Notes: a model not told the origin generated them from the sequence alone. A stretch of 64,000 nucleotides of DNA from Bryoerythrophyllum caledonicum (GCA_963971425.1 OZ020514.1:27950602-28014601); one strand, 5' to 3'. Positions 1 to 12,598 are shown, counted from the first letter of the stretch. Made by a program: numbers and translations.

Positions 1-3000
1 GGTCTCGCACCATCACGTCTAATATTCAAAATGAATTGAAACTTACATTCCGTACCTCTTCCTGTCTTGGCCACCTCCGTTGTGACAATGTCGACTGTGA
101 GTATCTATCTCGAGACCATAGAACGGCCGATGTGAATGAGACTGAGTGGGATGGAATATCTGTCAAAGTATTTGAAGTTGGATCCAGTCCTCCTACCGGT
201 TCTACACTAGTTTGCAAAACATGTAATGTCCCACCTACATGTATTGCAGTTTGCCCTGCGAAGATATATGTGAAGCATAAAACCGAGATAGTTAAAATAA
301 CTATTACTCAGCGAGTTCATCCCTAGGGAATTGAAAGTTATGTTTTGCCGTAATATTAGTGTCACTATTATATGTAAGTGTGGTCCGTAATCCTTACAAA
401 GCCTTAATATAACACCATAATCCGTTAATAATCCTCCAAGTCAAATGCCATTAAATCTTCCATAACATCCTCCACATCCAAGTGCAAGTACTCTGCTCTT
501 CCTATAACTTCCGTTGTCTCGTACTCACCTGTGTTCCATTCCATTGCTTCTTCTATTGTTATCAGTTCAGTGGGAATTCCATTCTTCTCCTCTTCCGTTC
601 CGTACCTCATTAACCAGTTGTAATCTTCTTCTCATAATCTCGCCCCTATCTCCGTTCTTTGATTCGCTCTGATCCGTATGTAAATCTCGTGGTCGATTCT
701 CTCCTTTTCCACTCGGTTTACGATTGTCACTCTTTCCTTATCGCTGTTCAACCATCCATACTTCAAATTCAGCCAACACCTGAATGCCTTGAATTTCTCC
801 TCGTCCGTTAGTTCCAATCCTGGCATTACTTCATCTTCATAATCTGATTATGAATTATGTTCAATTCAAAACACACTTTTATTCTTATCATTATTTGATC
901 GCTCTATCATCTACCACCTAAATTAACCCGCAATTGCGGTCCTCAGATTTATTTTCATATCAGTTTCTTATGATTTTCTTTCACTCGATTCACTCATCTC
1001 TCCTTCTCGGTGTCATTGATTTACTGCCAATTGACTTCATTCCCAGCGTAATCTTTCTCAATTCTTCCATATGCACAACTTCAATTACATTAAATTCCAG
1101 AAACAATACAGCAAAGAAAACAAAGAGATAGCACAACGCGTATCTCGGCACTACAACTGATCAACACAATTGGGCCCTGAGCTAGTTCCAAAAACTCCTA
1201 CTTAAGCACCCGCAACTCCCAACTGCCTTCCCTTTCATAGCAACCGACACCCCTTCCGAGCTCAAGTCCGTTGGAAACCCGGTATTTAAGCTCCTAGACC
1301 TGTAACTAACTTACTTTAACTACAAAAAAGGGTTAACTCAAAAAGAAGGACTATTCTACGTTCTACAATATACTATGTGTTTGGAACACCACACATGACG
1401 AGAGCATATGTGCATTTAGGATCTCACGACCATCCTGTCAAGACTGGTGATTACCGTGACTTCATTGAGCAGATAGAGAGCGTGATTGGTGAATAGGTGG
1501 AACAGACTCCATCAGCAACTTGTTCCGCCATTGTGCTTGAAACAGTGAAGGAAGTACTTGGCCCACTCCTTTTGGCTAGAGAAGGCGAGGAACGGAAGAC
1601 CTTGGAGCTCCCGGAGTTGTTGCCATTCTTTGATCGGTGCAAGCATCTAACCTCTCCCAATCTTCGTAATTCTGTGTCTACTTTTAGGCATCTGCGACGG
1701 TATGGAATCATGGACAGCATTACCAAGCTTCGGGGCTCGAGCACCTGGAATTTTGTTCAGGAGAATATGTTTCCAGGACAAGGATCAGACATGGACAAGG
1801 TCTTCGTCTTCAAGATGTCCGAGGTCGGGCCTGGCAACGGAGTTGACTTGGTGAAGCGAATGCAGTCTGGGGGTGACCTTGAGAACGCATGGATAATGTT
1901 TGACCATGTCAAACGTGTCAGATCCAGGACTACCATGGCTTGCCACGTGTACGACTCCACTTATTGTCGAGTCATGACAATCGCAGTATGTGACATGCAA
2001 TCAGAGGACGTTGCAGCCCAATCAATAGTATGGAAGAATTTGAATGCTGTCATGGCGCCATGGTGTGCATCAAGTCAATTTCAAGATATTCATGGCCGAT
2101 AGCGCCCAGGCTAATTGGAACGCTGTTCGCATCATCTACGGAAGTGGAGTCGCGAGTGAGAAAATGGTGGATAGAGAAAGGACTTGCCTTTTCCACTGGA
2201 CACAGTCTCTGGAAAAACACACCAAGGCTGACATTTGCCAGGACCTCCAAGCTCAACACCGGGAACTCTGCCAGCAATACAAGAATGCCAAGTCCATGAC
2301 AGAGGCCGATACTAAGTATCTTGCAATTCGAGCATGGTGGATGTCATCCGGTGCTGCATCTGAACAAGGCCTTCCTCGACTTGAACTTTGGCTAGCCTTC
2401 TGGCACTTTTGTTACCGGCAGTGGGGTGGCTTCATGCAGCTAGTAATTCCTCTACCTTCCTCTACCTTTTTTTTCATAATCTACTTCGCCTCCAAACATT
2501 ACATAAGTACTCTGATAAGGCTAAATTGACACCATATTACAATTGCAGGATCTCTATCAAGACGAACTTGCAGAAATGCCATCTTGTAACCTTGCAGAAT
2601 CGATCCATAACAAGTGGAAATAGCAATCCGGCGATCGAGGGAGCGACCTATACGTGGCGACCGTGGACGACTTTGTTCGCGGCTTCATGCAGTGCTTAGC
2701 ATACTACCAATTCCTCAAAGGAGAGCGCCCTGGTACTGGTTCGTCAGAGGAAGAACTCAAGCTCAGAAGTGCTCAGAGGTTATCGTCTCGAACTGGAAAC
2801 TCGAAACCACTCCACGAAGCGTTTTTGAAGATGCTTGGCGCCGACGTGTTGTGCACCAGAACTCCTCATCTTGAAGGGGAAGAGGTATTTGTTTCTCTTA
2901 AACGAAAGCCGGATACTGCTTTTGGTTCTGAATATGAGTCTCACAGGCTTGACAAGATTAGCATGTCAAGACCGCGCGTCCAAACCAGATCAGCACGCAA

Positions 3001-3994
3001 TGACAACGACCACAACCTTCCACCAAGTGATTCTCCTACACCTTCTGATCGGGAGGAGCCGAGCCTTGAACCACACCGACCTACTTATCAAATCGATTGC
3101 CACCATGTCACTGCTGTGGAGGAGACTGCATGCGACCCTTCCAAATGGCACATCGCACGCCTTGCGAAGACATCCGCCAAAGCGTGGTTTGCTCAACAAG
3201 CCATCACCAAGAAGAAGTGCGTCGCTCGAATTGTGCAAGACGGGAAGAACACTGTTGCTCCAACCTACACTGGCATGATGGACAACTACAAGAAGAACAT
3301 GAAGGAGTCTATGCAATTCTTCTTCTGCAATGACGACATTGAAAGATGCGTGAAGGGCACTCGTCGAAAGTGGGTGATGTCAAGACCTTAGGTTCCAGAG
3401 GTTTGGCCGGTTAAGTTGGGGACTAACTTATCTCGCAAAGAGATCCTCTCCTTGGAGAATGCAGGCTTCAGACTACCCCAGCGGAAGGAGATGTCGCCAG
3501 CAAGGCTCTTTCAGGACCAACCATTATTTATGGACTTATCAACTTACACGACTCCAGCATATCCAGACGAATTTCCCACCCGCAGATCAGGGAAGAATAT
3601 CCGGCGCAACAAGAAGGCACCGTCCACCAAGCATGCCAACAATTGTGCGTCGGCCCTATCTTTGAAAGGAATTGTGCGCAAGTTATGCATGCTTCCCGCC
3701 CCTGCCCTTGGATGCATTGTTTCATTGGATTCGGGCACACCTCCAAAGGTCCAACAGTATTATTTGACAATTTCGCAGTTCTCTGCATGCACCTGCCCAA
3801 GTTTCAAGGAGATGGCGACAAAAGCAATTGGAAAGCGTGGTCAGTGGGCCAATTGTAAGCACCTCTATTATGTATTTACAGTCATTTGTGGTTTGGATTT
3901 AGAGTCCGATACATTCATGCACGCAGCTAGTTTTAGCTTCAATGAAGTGAAGCGAGTTCTAGAGAGTGGATTGTTGAACCACCTACATTTGTAG
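1..3994 (+). pseudogene. MULE-like transposase copy A (partial, interrupted)
   Basis: The gene enters from outside the window. Its first 265 bases encode a Cys-rich zinc-binding segment (CLGHLRC, CEYL, CKTC, then HDHP after the interruption), which I infer to be WRKY/GCM- or FLYWCH-like and DNA binding. A solo LTR separates this from position 1,368 on. The core has KVFVFKM, CHVYD, CDMQSED, FMADSAQANW and RERTCLFHW, a layout that fits the MULE DDE core with its C..H pair. An intron lies at 2,443-2,548 (phase 0, GT-AG) after RQWGG. The C-terminus carries a SWIM zinc finger (CTCPSF then NCKH, about 3,790-3,860). Damage: TAG at 1,494, 2,621 and 3,389 and a frameshift near 2,060. The same intron sits in copies B and C. 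Transposition activity is unlikely. Family call fairly sure, exact superfamily inferred. Confidence 0.75.
269..1367. mobile_element. Solo LTR inserted in MULE copy A
   Basis: The insert begins TGTGAAGC and ends TTCTACA, giving the TG...CA ends of an LTR. It is flanked on both sides by ATATA (264-268 and 1,368-1,372). Removing the insert and one ATATA restores the MULE reading frame (K-I-Y-Y-V, matching copies B and C). No internal retrotransposon domain is present, so this is probably a solo LTR of about 1.1 kb left by recombination. The small open frames at 425-826 inside it have no recognisable homology and are probably chance. Strand is not determined. Confidence 0.7.
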
Positions 3995-4423
3995 ATTTGA
4001 TAGTTTCTACAATGAAACCCTTGTAAGCACCTCTTGATTTAATTATTCAGTAGTGAGACTAAAAGGGCCACTACCAGTTTTGTAGTATTACCTTTCTTCT
4101 GTTTTTCAGAGAATCAATCAAATTACTCCTCATAATCTTTACTACCTTAAATTTCTTACAATGCATCGCGCTAAATAAATCTAAAAGACAAGACATAGCC
4201 TTTCACAGAATCTGCCAGGATAGTTGCAGTTTTACTCATTTTACTAACTTATCCCGTTTTTATTCATCTTGAAAACAAATTTTCAATGGTTACTGTGAAT
4301 AAATGTTTCACGGTTATAGGTCTCAAATCTTACTATAAATAATTTATAAAATGAAAATTTATAATTATTTAAATCTTCATTTAAGTCTGAACTATTTTTG
4401 CTCTTAAATATCCAAATCTTATA
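3995..4423. other. Gene-free spacer
   Basis: AT-rich sequence between the end of MULE copy A and the first GCTCAC array. I see no coding exon, tandem repeat or clear terminal repeat in it. Confidence 0.5.
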
Positions 4424-4442
4424 GCTCACCGCTCACCGCTCA
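4424..4442 (+). repeat. GCTCAC terminal array, left end of element E1
   Basis: Three tandem copies of GCTCACC-like sequence are followed by ATACGATAGCCTCG. The same order (GCTCAC array, then a variant of ATAGC) occurs at 41,306 and 45,733 and in reverse at 12,564, 42,093 and 52,644. I read these as variable-number terminal inverted repeats of one transposon type. The stop codon of the gene that follows on the minus strand lies inside this array. Confidence 0.5.
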
Positions 4443-6081
4443 TACGATAGCCTCGTCCCCTCTTTCCAAACCTCTTGCGCAATATCGCGATCGGGATTCT
4501 TTGCCAGATTGCAAAGGGTTGTCAGCTGTGGAAGCAAAACCTCGTTATCGGCGAAGCCGACCCCTTTGGAAATGTAGGCACCGAGAGCCTTGTGGAACCT
4601 ACCCTGGTGGCCTCCAGACTCGACCATACACAAGACGTATTTGAACAGGTCATCTTCGGACTTTAAATTGTCCATCGTGATACTGTCGAGCAGACCATGC
4701 TTGAGGAGTAGGTACAACGGCGTTATTGTTACCTTCCTTTTGGGGGAGAGCACCTTCCGAAGCGGGAAAATACGCTCAGCGTCCTCCTGCGCCTACCGTA
4801 TCATTTCGGCCCTCTCCAACTCCAAACCTTCCTCCCTGCTACCTTTGACCGGCAGAATGAGGCGCCTATCGAGATTCGCACCTTCATCAGAGCCTGCGTG
4901 AAGTATCGTGGCCATTGTCAGCGGCTGTCAATATTCCATCTGGGCCAAGATTATCGGCAGGCCAATGTCAGAGTCGGAGGGTCTCTCGGCAATACTGGTC
5001 TCTCTCAACCGCTAGAAAGCCTCCGGGGCTCAAGGCCTTCTTGCCACAGCGGTCTCTTCCACAGACATTCCCGTAAGCCTTTTCGCCACTGCTGGGGGAT
5101 TGAGAGCTTTTGTCTTCTTCGTGGACTCTTCGAATCTTGCCTTCTTCGTGGCCTCTTCAACTTTTGCCACCTTCTTCTTCGGTACAGCCTGCTCCGCAGA
5201 ATCAGACTTCCGGCGCACAATGAAGGAATCGCTCTTAAGCGCCGGCGCGAGTGCGGGCTTCCGGACCCTGGATATCGGGTTCTCGGCACCGGAATTTCGG
5301 AAGGCATCATCTCCGGACCGAAGACCGTCTTTCTCGCCGAAAACAGCCACAGTGCGTGCGTTATTGGCCTCATGATCTATGTTGTGATCTCTTCCCGACT
5401 CTGCGGACGAAGAAGTATCGTCACTGGACTCCACTTTCAGGGGCGGAGGTTTTTTCCGTGAAGGCTGCGCGGTACGCTTCTGTGGGTGGCACAGGCGGCA
5501 CCCTGTGCCACCCTCTTGCCGCGCTTATTTGGGACTTGAGTGATCAATTCCTCCTCATTATCGGCAGTCTTCCAAGGCCTCCTCTTCGTGGCTATCGGCT
5601 CTATGGTGCCGAAAACCTCAATGGCTTCTTCCTCCGACCCGCAATCCCAAAGTCGTGCCACAAAGTTTGCCACATCCCTGACTCCCAAATTAAGATATGA
5701 CGGCATCTTCACGCCCACCTTCCCCTTCCCTTCGCACAATGCATGGTTGCAATGGAGGTTGAACATGTGCTTCTGGTGCGTCGTGTTGCAATGTATGCAC
5801 AGTATCTGCTTGGGGCCGGTTTGTCCAGCCGGTACGATGGGCGAGTCCGGAAGATGCAGCTCCAGGATAAGGGCCCTCGCCTCCATCACCTCCCAGCTAT
5901 CGCGCCAAATGTGGTCCTTCTCAATCACAAATAGCTGCTCGATCCTCCCCGTTTCCTTGTTGTAGGTGGGCGGAATCCCTTTCTTGTTCTTCAGCAGGAT
6001 CTCATCAAATAATGCCTTGCAGAAACACCTCGGCGGCTTCGGCATTTTTACGGTCCTGCGAGGTAGGACATTGCCGAACAT
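4433..6081 (-). pseudogene. Unknown protein gene with zinc-binding motif, decayed
   Basis: I do not recognise the family. The first part (5,437-6,081, 214 residues) has a Cys/His cluster (CIHC, THQKH, HCNHALC) that could bind zinc. A frameshift near 5,490 leads to a Ser/Asp-rich and Lys-rich low-complexity stretch (QKRTAQPSRKKPPP, then SSDDTSSSAESG), likely disordered with nuclear-localisation character. The tail (4,433-4,753) is ordered and helical-looking (LYLLLKHGLL, LFKYVLCMVESGGHQG). The second frame has stops TGA 5,030, TAG near 5,014, TGA near 4,930 and TAG 4,793. The coding sequence ends LSYER with its TGA inside the GCTCAC array, so the terminal repeat supplies the stop. It is more GC-rich than its surroundings. 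Possible cargo of the element; function unknown. Confidence 0.45.
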
Positions 6082-6111
6082 GAAACCTTATTGCCCGAAA
6101 CGATTATCGGG

Positions 6112-6136
6112 AACCCTAAAACCCTGAAACCCTAAA
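6112..6136 (-). promoter_or_regulatory. Telo-box-like motifs in 5' flank
   Basis: Three AACCCTAAA-like motifs lie 31-55 bases upstream of the first ATG (6,081) of the minus-strand gene. In plants, AAACCCTAA telo boxes are common just upstream of starts of growth-related genes. The role here is inferred from position only. Confidence 0.4.
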
Positions 6137-6189
6137 TCCGGACGCTTTGCAAAATTTCCTACGTCTTCACACAGCTTACTTTCCAACGC

Positions 6190-6330
6190 CCCACATTTGA
6201 AATGGAATGAAAGAAGGACAGGGAACTTACCGAAAAGAAATGGAAAGAAAGAATGATAGATAACTTACCGAAATGGAATGAAATAGAAAGAAAGAAGGGC
6301 AGGAAACTTACCGAAAAGATTAGTCGGCGA
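6190..6330. repeat. Short purine-rich tandem repeat
   Basis: Three imperfect copies of a unit with GAAATGGAATGAAA and AACTTACCGAAA, roughly 35-50 bp each. The rest of 6,140-7,200 has open frames on both strands but none with recognisable homology, and I would not call a gene there. Confidence 0.5.
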
Positions 6331-7210
6331 TTTCAAGGTTTTGCAACAGTGATCGCTGACGCAGAGCTTGGACTTCCTGGATATGTCGCTAGACGGCAAA
6401 AAATACAGTTTGAAGGTGCGGGAAATGGTGCCGCCACACGCAACTTTGCCATGACTGTATTAGGGTTTCACGTTGATGGTGATGATGAACGCCTAACCTA
6501 CCCTAAACCGAGTAGCCTCCTCTTTCTATCCCTGAGAATGAAGGCGATAAGCTTGGATTGCTTCCTCTTTGATACGTGCATCCGAAGAACCTTGTCACCG
6601 TATTTCTTCAGGTAGTCTGCATGCGGGCCAACCCTAAACGTGGCATCAAGGTCCTCCACCCCCTTCTCATGCACGCCAACCGGTTTCTTTTTCCCTTGAC
6701 GCCCCCATTTCCTCCATGTTGCCTCGTTATCGGCAACGATTGGTAGCGTCGTCTCGCTAGAATTCCCATCAGTCCTGACCTATATGGGGAGATTGAGATC
6801 AAGAAACTCCATTCACGCGCAGACAAGCACTCCCCTTCTCGCACAATGATGGTGCGAAAGACGGCGCCGTACGAAACGATGAGGATGGCACTTCGCAGCC
6901 GCCGAGAAGGACGGGTCATTCTGGAGTACACGTGGCGGGGCAAGAAGGGGCTTTCGGTGATCCAAAGAAGGCGGGGGGAGAAGGGGCTATTGGCGATAAT
7001 GCCGATAAAGGATATGGGCAGCGCAAAAAAATTGTGGGCGAAGGTGGACGTTATCGTGCAAAGAAGGGCGCTTGGAGGCGAAAAGGCGCTTGGAGAGAAG
7101 GGCCGCTCTTTGCGGTGTCAGGCCTAAAATCAGGCCCTGACACCGTGAACCCGGATATACTGTAGTGACCGGGATTACTAAGTGCAGTGAACTAAAAAAG
7201 AAGATTTGCT

Positions 7211-7241
7211 CACACTTTAGCTCCACTAGAGCTAAAGTGTG
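7211..7241. repeat. P1-family palindrome, 3' flank of transposase copy 1
   Basis: Perfect inverted repeat with 13-bp arms (CACACTTTAGCTC) and a 5-base centre. It lies about 310 bases past the end of the DUF7869-type transposase remnant on the minus strand. It is related to the AGCTCGA-N-TCGAGCT palindromes elsewhere in the window. Confidence 0.65.
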
Positions 7242-7552
7242 AACCCGCATTTACTTTCTATCGTTCACCATGAAGGCAATTACTCGTATTATTGGTTTCA
7301 AGATTAGAAGCAATTTACCACATTCTTATTTTAAGAAGAAAATAAAACATACTGCAAATAATCACCGATATGCAAAAACAATGGAGAGAATATTTCATAG
7401 CAATCATTGGCATCACATATAGTCATACAGAGTGTAATCAAATACAAATATTATCTGTAATCTCGGCACCTATGGATCTAACCATACTACATGAAGTATT
7501 ACGCATCATAATCCAAAATCTAGGAAAAGAAAAGTCCATTTATCTAAGTCTA

Positions 7553-10500
7553 TTACGATTCGGACCTGGCAAGTGCTTCCAAGGAGGCCTTGATAATCGC
7601 TACTTGCCCCTTCAGAATTTTTGTAGTTGAATCTTGCACATGACCTCCAACCCTCTTTGAAGACCTAGGTTTCCAGGTTGTCAAGATTGAATCGGTACTC
7701 TCTCGCGCTATGGCTATCCCTTTTTCAATTGTCCAGCAAAGGTTGCAATCTGTATCCCAATCTTTATAGAACTTCAGAACATCCCGATCGCGCGATATAG
7801 GGCCAAAGAATTGGATACACACAGTGTTTGGCATATCCGGGTTAGAATTAGGATGTGAAATTGCTTGAGCAATCCAAAATGGGCGCTCGTCTCCATCACA
7901 AGGCCGCAATGCAACAAAATAGCCAGCAAAAAGATCACGACCAACTCAAAAAGAAGGAGGTGGACGATCGCATCTCTGGCCAACAAAATGCTCATCTTCA
8001 CGGTATTCCTCGCGAACCTCACCCTCCGCTGAGAACTCATCTTCAATGGCATGGGCAATTCGCGTCGTCAACCAAAAGCCGTCTTCCAATGATATCCGCG
8101 TATCCATTGGAAGTGTCAGAGCATCTCTAACATCGCGCCAATAGAACGATAGCGGCTCAAAACGCGAGTAAGCTTCAACAGCCTCCCGCGATGATTGCTC
8201 CCAGTGATCGATGAATCCTAAAAGTCCCTTCACCACCTCATGGAGATGCCGCATCGTAGAAGGCTTCAATGCATCAGGTTCTCCGCGAGGCCATAAAGAT
8301 CTTCCTTCAGAATCCTCCTTCTACAATTTGATGCCCCTACCTTCTCCTCCCTTAGGAAGCCAATCCCCATCATGACAAAGGATTTAATACTTCATGATTA
8401 CCGGACAACCACTAGAGTCCACATAAAACTTGAACTGATGAGCCTTCGTATGACCCTGCAAAGCTTCATCACCGTCCGCAATCATATCCCCAATGAACTT
8501 CTTAAAGTTAGGAACCCCTTGGATGAGATGCGGGATTGTGGGAACACTCTCATTTTTCATGAACGACCTCATGAGCAAAGAAATGGTTGGAGAACTCTCC
8601 TTCCTCAATGTCATACCCCAACTTCCAAATAATACATCTATATCATCATGTGTGTGATCAACTAGCATGAAATTAACATGTACCTCGCGGAAGATGCGTT
8701 TTGCAACAAGCAAAGACTAAAAACAAAAAACAAATCTATTTTTGTTATCACCAACAGCATTGTCCATTTGCACGTTCAATATTGGAGGCAAAAGCCTCTT
8801 TGGAATAGAGATATCTGGAATCGGCCCTAATGGATCCAAACACATCTCTGAACCCCGTGATACCGCCGCATACAATGGATGAGAACTAGATTTAGGAAAG
8901 AGCTGCCGAGACGATGACTTTGGAGGCGCCTCCTGGTCACGCAGTAGTTTTGCGAACAACGCGACCGTGTAATTGGCATCATGGGAGTATAAATCAAGGC
9001 CGTAATGGGCATAACGCTGGTCCACACGACCAGCGTTTGGAGGCACATGACCTTTGGGAGATCATGGAGGGCACCGACGACCCTCCCACCAAGGACGACG
9101 ATTCCATGGCGGTCAAGGACTACAACCGACGTGCCAAGAAGGCCATGACCGTCATTGGGCTCAATTTGGCGGACAACCAACTTGCCCACATAAGAAGTTG
9201 CAAAGGACCCGCGGAAGCATGGAAGATGTTGACCATGGTCAACCATGCCTGTGACTACAAGAGGCAACTTCAAAAGCCCATCTAAGTGCTTTGTTTTATC
9301 TGAAAAAACTGGGGAGGCGGTCTTTGAGTGATCCATCTTATCATGCATGATGGTAAGAACCTCCTGGGGCGACGACTTTGATTGAAATTGGTTCATATAG
9401 TACAAGTCCCAATGTGCGAAAGCAGAATCGATGTGGACCTGCATCTTCTTTTTCCATAGCAGTGATGCTTGTGTTCCAGGTTGAGTAAGCTTCTTCTGAT
9501 CCTGGTATTTGTCACACGTACAACAACGGGCAAAGTTGTCTCCACCTTTCTTGGCATAGTACTCAGGGAAGCTCACTCGCCGAATCTTACTCAAGCTTGA
9601 GGTTGAGATTGGCGGCAATCCACAATCAGCGAGATGACCATCAAGAAGCGGTATCTGATCCTTCCACTTAAAACTTGCAGGAAGGACCTTTGCCACAACC
9701 TTCTCGCCAGATGGGAGAGCACGAGACTTGTGAGGCATGTGGTTCGCATGTCTATCGAGGATGGCTCCAAGAGCGGCAGTAGCCACAACCGTATGACCTC
9801 TAGGCTTACGCAAACTGGTATTTCCATGGTGTTGAGCCGCATGACTAGCCGCAGCGCCCTTTGTATTTCGATAGAAAGTACTCGAACTTACACCCATGAT
9901 TTTCATCCAGGCATGGGCACAAACGTCCACACCCTCTAGGGTCACAACCTTCCTACCCGAAGAGTTTCTATGAAACTGTCTATGAACGTCCAGTTTGATA
10001 TGATTTCTGAACTGCACAATGGTCTCACTATACAAGCGCGTCCGAAGGGCTTTTATTTTATCTCTAGGATAGTGTTGAACACAGTTTTGACTGCAACAAC
10101 TATTGCTCGCAAGTGCGTTAATGGAATGAGGGGTCATGAGGAATTCAGCATTCCTGGACACTGTTGGACGTATATTTTTTGAGAATTGTCGTACGAACGG
10201 GAGCTCGCACCTAGAGGTCTGTTACGCTCAACCAACCAGACATTGTAAACGTCCCTAAGGCAATGATGGAAGAGACTCACACCGTTTAAAAAGACTTGTT
10301 GAATTGGCCACGACTTAAACGAGTACCTCCATTCATCAGGAGCTTCGTCTTGAACAAAAGTATTGGACACCTGTACTACAACATTAGAATCCTCAAGAGG
10401 ACCAGAGGAACCTAGAATTGCACTGGATCGGACATTGCGAACCAACCTCTCTGCAACGCGAACACCCGACTCATTGTGAAGCAAAATAGTCCTCCCTACC

Positions 10501-10589
10501 CAAAGACGGCGCAGAATAACATCAAACTCAAGAAGGTGTGGGTTCACGGGAGCGTCAACATTAACATCGTCACCCTCCGAAGACGACAT
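7553..10589 (-). pseudogene. DUF7869-type putative transposase, copy 1 (decayed)
   Basis: Homologous over its whole length to the gene at 28,765-31,653. In order: an N-terminal beta-rich region (FDVILRR...DEAPDEWRY), a Cys-led helical segment and a possible helix-turn-helix (GVSSSTFYRNTK), a zinc-like CCTCDKY, then three acidic stations that I infer form an RNase H-like DDE core (HDKMDHSK; QMDNAVGDNKN; DHTHDDID). Family call rests on the QMDN...NKN...FxxVGHTHxDID pattern known as DUF7869; that it is a transposase is inference. Breaks: frameshift near 10,150, a copia gag fragment inserted at about 9,028-9,240, TAG at 8,717, TAA near 8,384, another TAG in the next stretch and TGA at 7,946. Clearly non-functional. 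Confidence 0.75.
9028..9240 (+). mobile_element. Ty1/copia gag fragment inserted in transposase
   Basis: Plus-strand frame encodes a typical copia gag segment: DLWEIMEG, RAKKAMTVIGLNLADNQ, GPAEAWKML. It interrupts the antisense transposase between KLPL and RYAHYG. At its left junction GACCAGCGT is mirrored across five bases (9,014-9,036). Only about 210 bp is present, with no LTR or pol, so this is a captured fragment, not a retrotransposon copy. Confidence 0.65.
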
Positions 10590-10601
10590 CCTGCATTCCA
10601 A

Positions 10602-11371
10602 TGAGATAAATATTATATAATCCTGCCCTATAAGAATGGGTGAATACTATGAACACTATATTCAATAAAATAAGACAAATTGTGAATTTTGAGACTAAAA
10701 GCCTATTATTTTGGAACTGTAAAAAATGTGTATAGTTATTGAAAACTGTAAAATACAATAAACAACATAAGGAAAAGCATCACCAATTGGTCCCCCCAAC
10801 ATTGTAAGGGCAAAATTCTAATTTATTTATCGTAGAAGAAAAGGTAATTAACTGAATTTGGGCCAATTATCAACAAGTTAGGGAGTGCCTACATTGTAAG
10901 ACAGTTCTCTCACAGTACATACTATTGTATTTTAATTCAAATAATAACTAAAGACTACATTAAGTTAATTGTTAATTTAAAGTGGTATGACATGATTGAT
11001 CTATCTTTGCTACTACCATAGAGGATCAACCATTCACCAAAACTAAATACTCCTGAAAAATGGCAATCTAAAATTAGAAATCACAAGTGACAAAACAAAG
11101 GTGTTAGCATGGTAGAAGGCAAAAGCGAAGTAAACATGCAATGGTTCCTACTACAAATTATTAATAGTACAACACCATACAAAAATACATGCATTTAATA
11201 TAATATGCACAAACAAAATGATTGGTTTAGGAAACTTTATTTATAAAATCCAAACAACTCACTGATGGCTATATACGAAGACAATCTCCCCAATAGATTC
11301 TAGAATAATCAACCCTAACATATAGAATCATCATATAATATTGTGTACTAAATGTATCTACTAGATACATT
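10602..11371. other. Gene-free AT-rich stretch
   Basis: AT-rich sequence upstream of transposase copy 1 and downstream of the 11.4-12.1 kb coding exon. No palindrome array like that of the intact copy (18,227 or 28,428) is seen here, so copy 1 has lost it or never had it. Confidence 0.45.
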
Positions 11372-12117
11372 TTACTCAAGTCCTAGGGCCTTCAGACGCA
11401 ATGCCTCTTGCGCTTTAAATTTTGCATAATCAATCATGATTTCCCTTCTCCGAGAATAAGGCTTAAAACACCAATCCGGGTCAACTGCCAGCACACTCTT
11501 AGAAAGAGATGACGTAGAACACAGACCAATATGAGCCCTACGACCATCACGAACTCGAGACGGAACAAACTTTCCTCGATTTAATGACGGTCCTGAGCTT
11601 TGAAGCCTCGGATGTACACCCACAGATTGAGTTTGACACCTCACTGAACGACTGGGACGAGCTATGTCCTTCATTGCACCTTGAGAACGTGTAACGGAAT
11701 ACCGGCTTTGCTTAGCGGGCGGCTATCTATCGGAAGAATTAGGCACATCCTCCTTCTCCATGTTGAGATCGACAACATCATCTCCGTACAGCTTCCAATG
11801 AGGAGTACAATCGATTCGATCTTGAACAGCAGCAAACATCCGCTTCAGAGGTGAAGGGGATGCAACAGGCACTATCCCAGCCCTCCGCTGGGGAGGGCTA
11901 TCCACAACACCATCATCGACCTTCTGCTTGGAGAAGTCCATGATAGCAGAGGCAGCATCAGTTGCGGTGCACATATGATATGGCTTCGATTGCTGGGGCT
12001 GGGAGATGTCACCACCATAAGACCCAGAGTACTCCGGAATGACGCTAGCATCCAAAGGCAGCATACTACCAATGTTCAAGCATGCGGTAGGATCAACACT
12101 AGACTTTGAAACCTGAA
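11372..12117 (-). pseudogene. Unknown protein, terminal exon with one TAG
   Basis: Continuous minus-strand frame of about 245 codons after a plausible acceptor (TTTCAG before 12,117), broken only by TAG at 11,723. Content: a Ser/Pro-rich linker (SPPQRRAGIVPVASPSPLKR), a basic stretch (RPSRSVRCQ) and a helical C-terminus (YAKFKAQEALRLKALGLE). No domain recognised. It lies between an acidic-protein gene and transposase copy 1 on the same strand and may be the last exon of a larger cargo gene; the upstream exons are not resolved. Confidence 0.4.
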
Positions 12118-12563
12118 ATACATTGGAATAAAGCAAGGAAGAGAGAATGACATGAACACATGCAAAGCAATGAAATTATGCTTGACCCGAAGATAAGTTT
12201 ATGGCATCATAAGAGGTGACAAAACACGACAAATATGTAGAAGGAGAAAACAAACAATTAATATATATTAATAGCTTTCAAAATATATATTAGATTTACA
12301 AGTACATTTTAGCTACAAGTATATAACAAAATGTATCCCGCGTACTAAACCTACATTGAAAACCCCTACATATATAAAGTTCCCCTATATCTTGAGTAAG
12401 AGTTATGCCTACAACTATTTAGGAGTTGATTTTAAAACATTGGGAATCTCGTACGTAGTACCCATGATCCTTGTGGAGAGCGCCATTCCATCAATGATAT
12501 GCTTCATTACAGGACTACTACGCACCAAAAGAGGTGCCCCTATACGATCATGATTGCTATTTT

Positions 12564-12598
12564 GTGAGCCGTGAGCGGCGAGCGGCGAGCGGTGAGCA
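12564..12598 (-). repeat. GCTCAC terminal array, right end of element E1 (tentative)
   Basis: Reverse-orientation array (GTGAGCCGTGAGCGGCGAGC and further units) preceded by an ATAGC-like motif when read inward. It could pair with the array at 4,424 to bound an 8.2-kb element. No target-site duplication was identified, so the pairing is tentative. Confidence 0.4.

Noticed and set aside
425..826. Two small acidic or charged proteins
   Set aside because: They lie inside the solo LTR and match no known family; chance frames are the simplest explanation.
6846..7165. A Gly/Lys/Arg-rich plus-strand gene
   Set aside because: Overlapping open frames in GC-rich, mildly repetitive sequence with no homology or splice signals.
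9054..9254. An independent small gene on the plus strand at 9.05 kb
   Set aside because: It is a shifted frame of the copia gag fragment.
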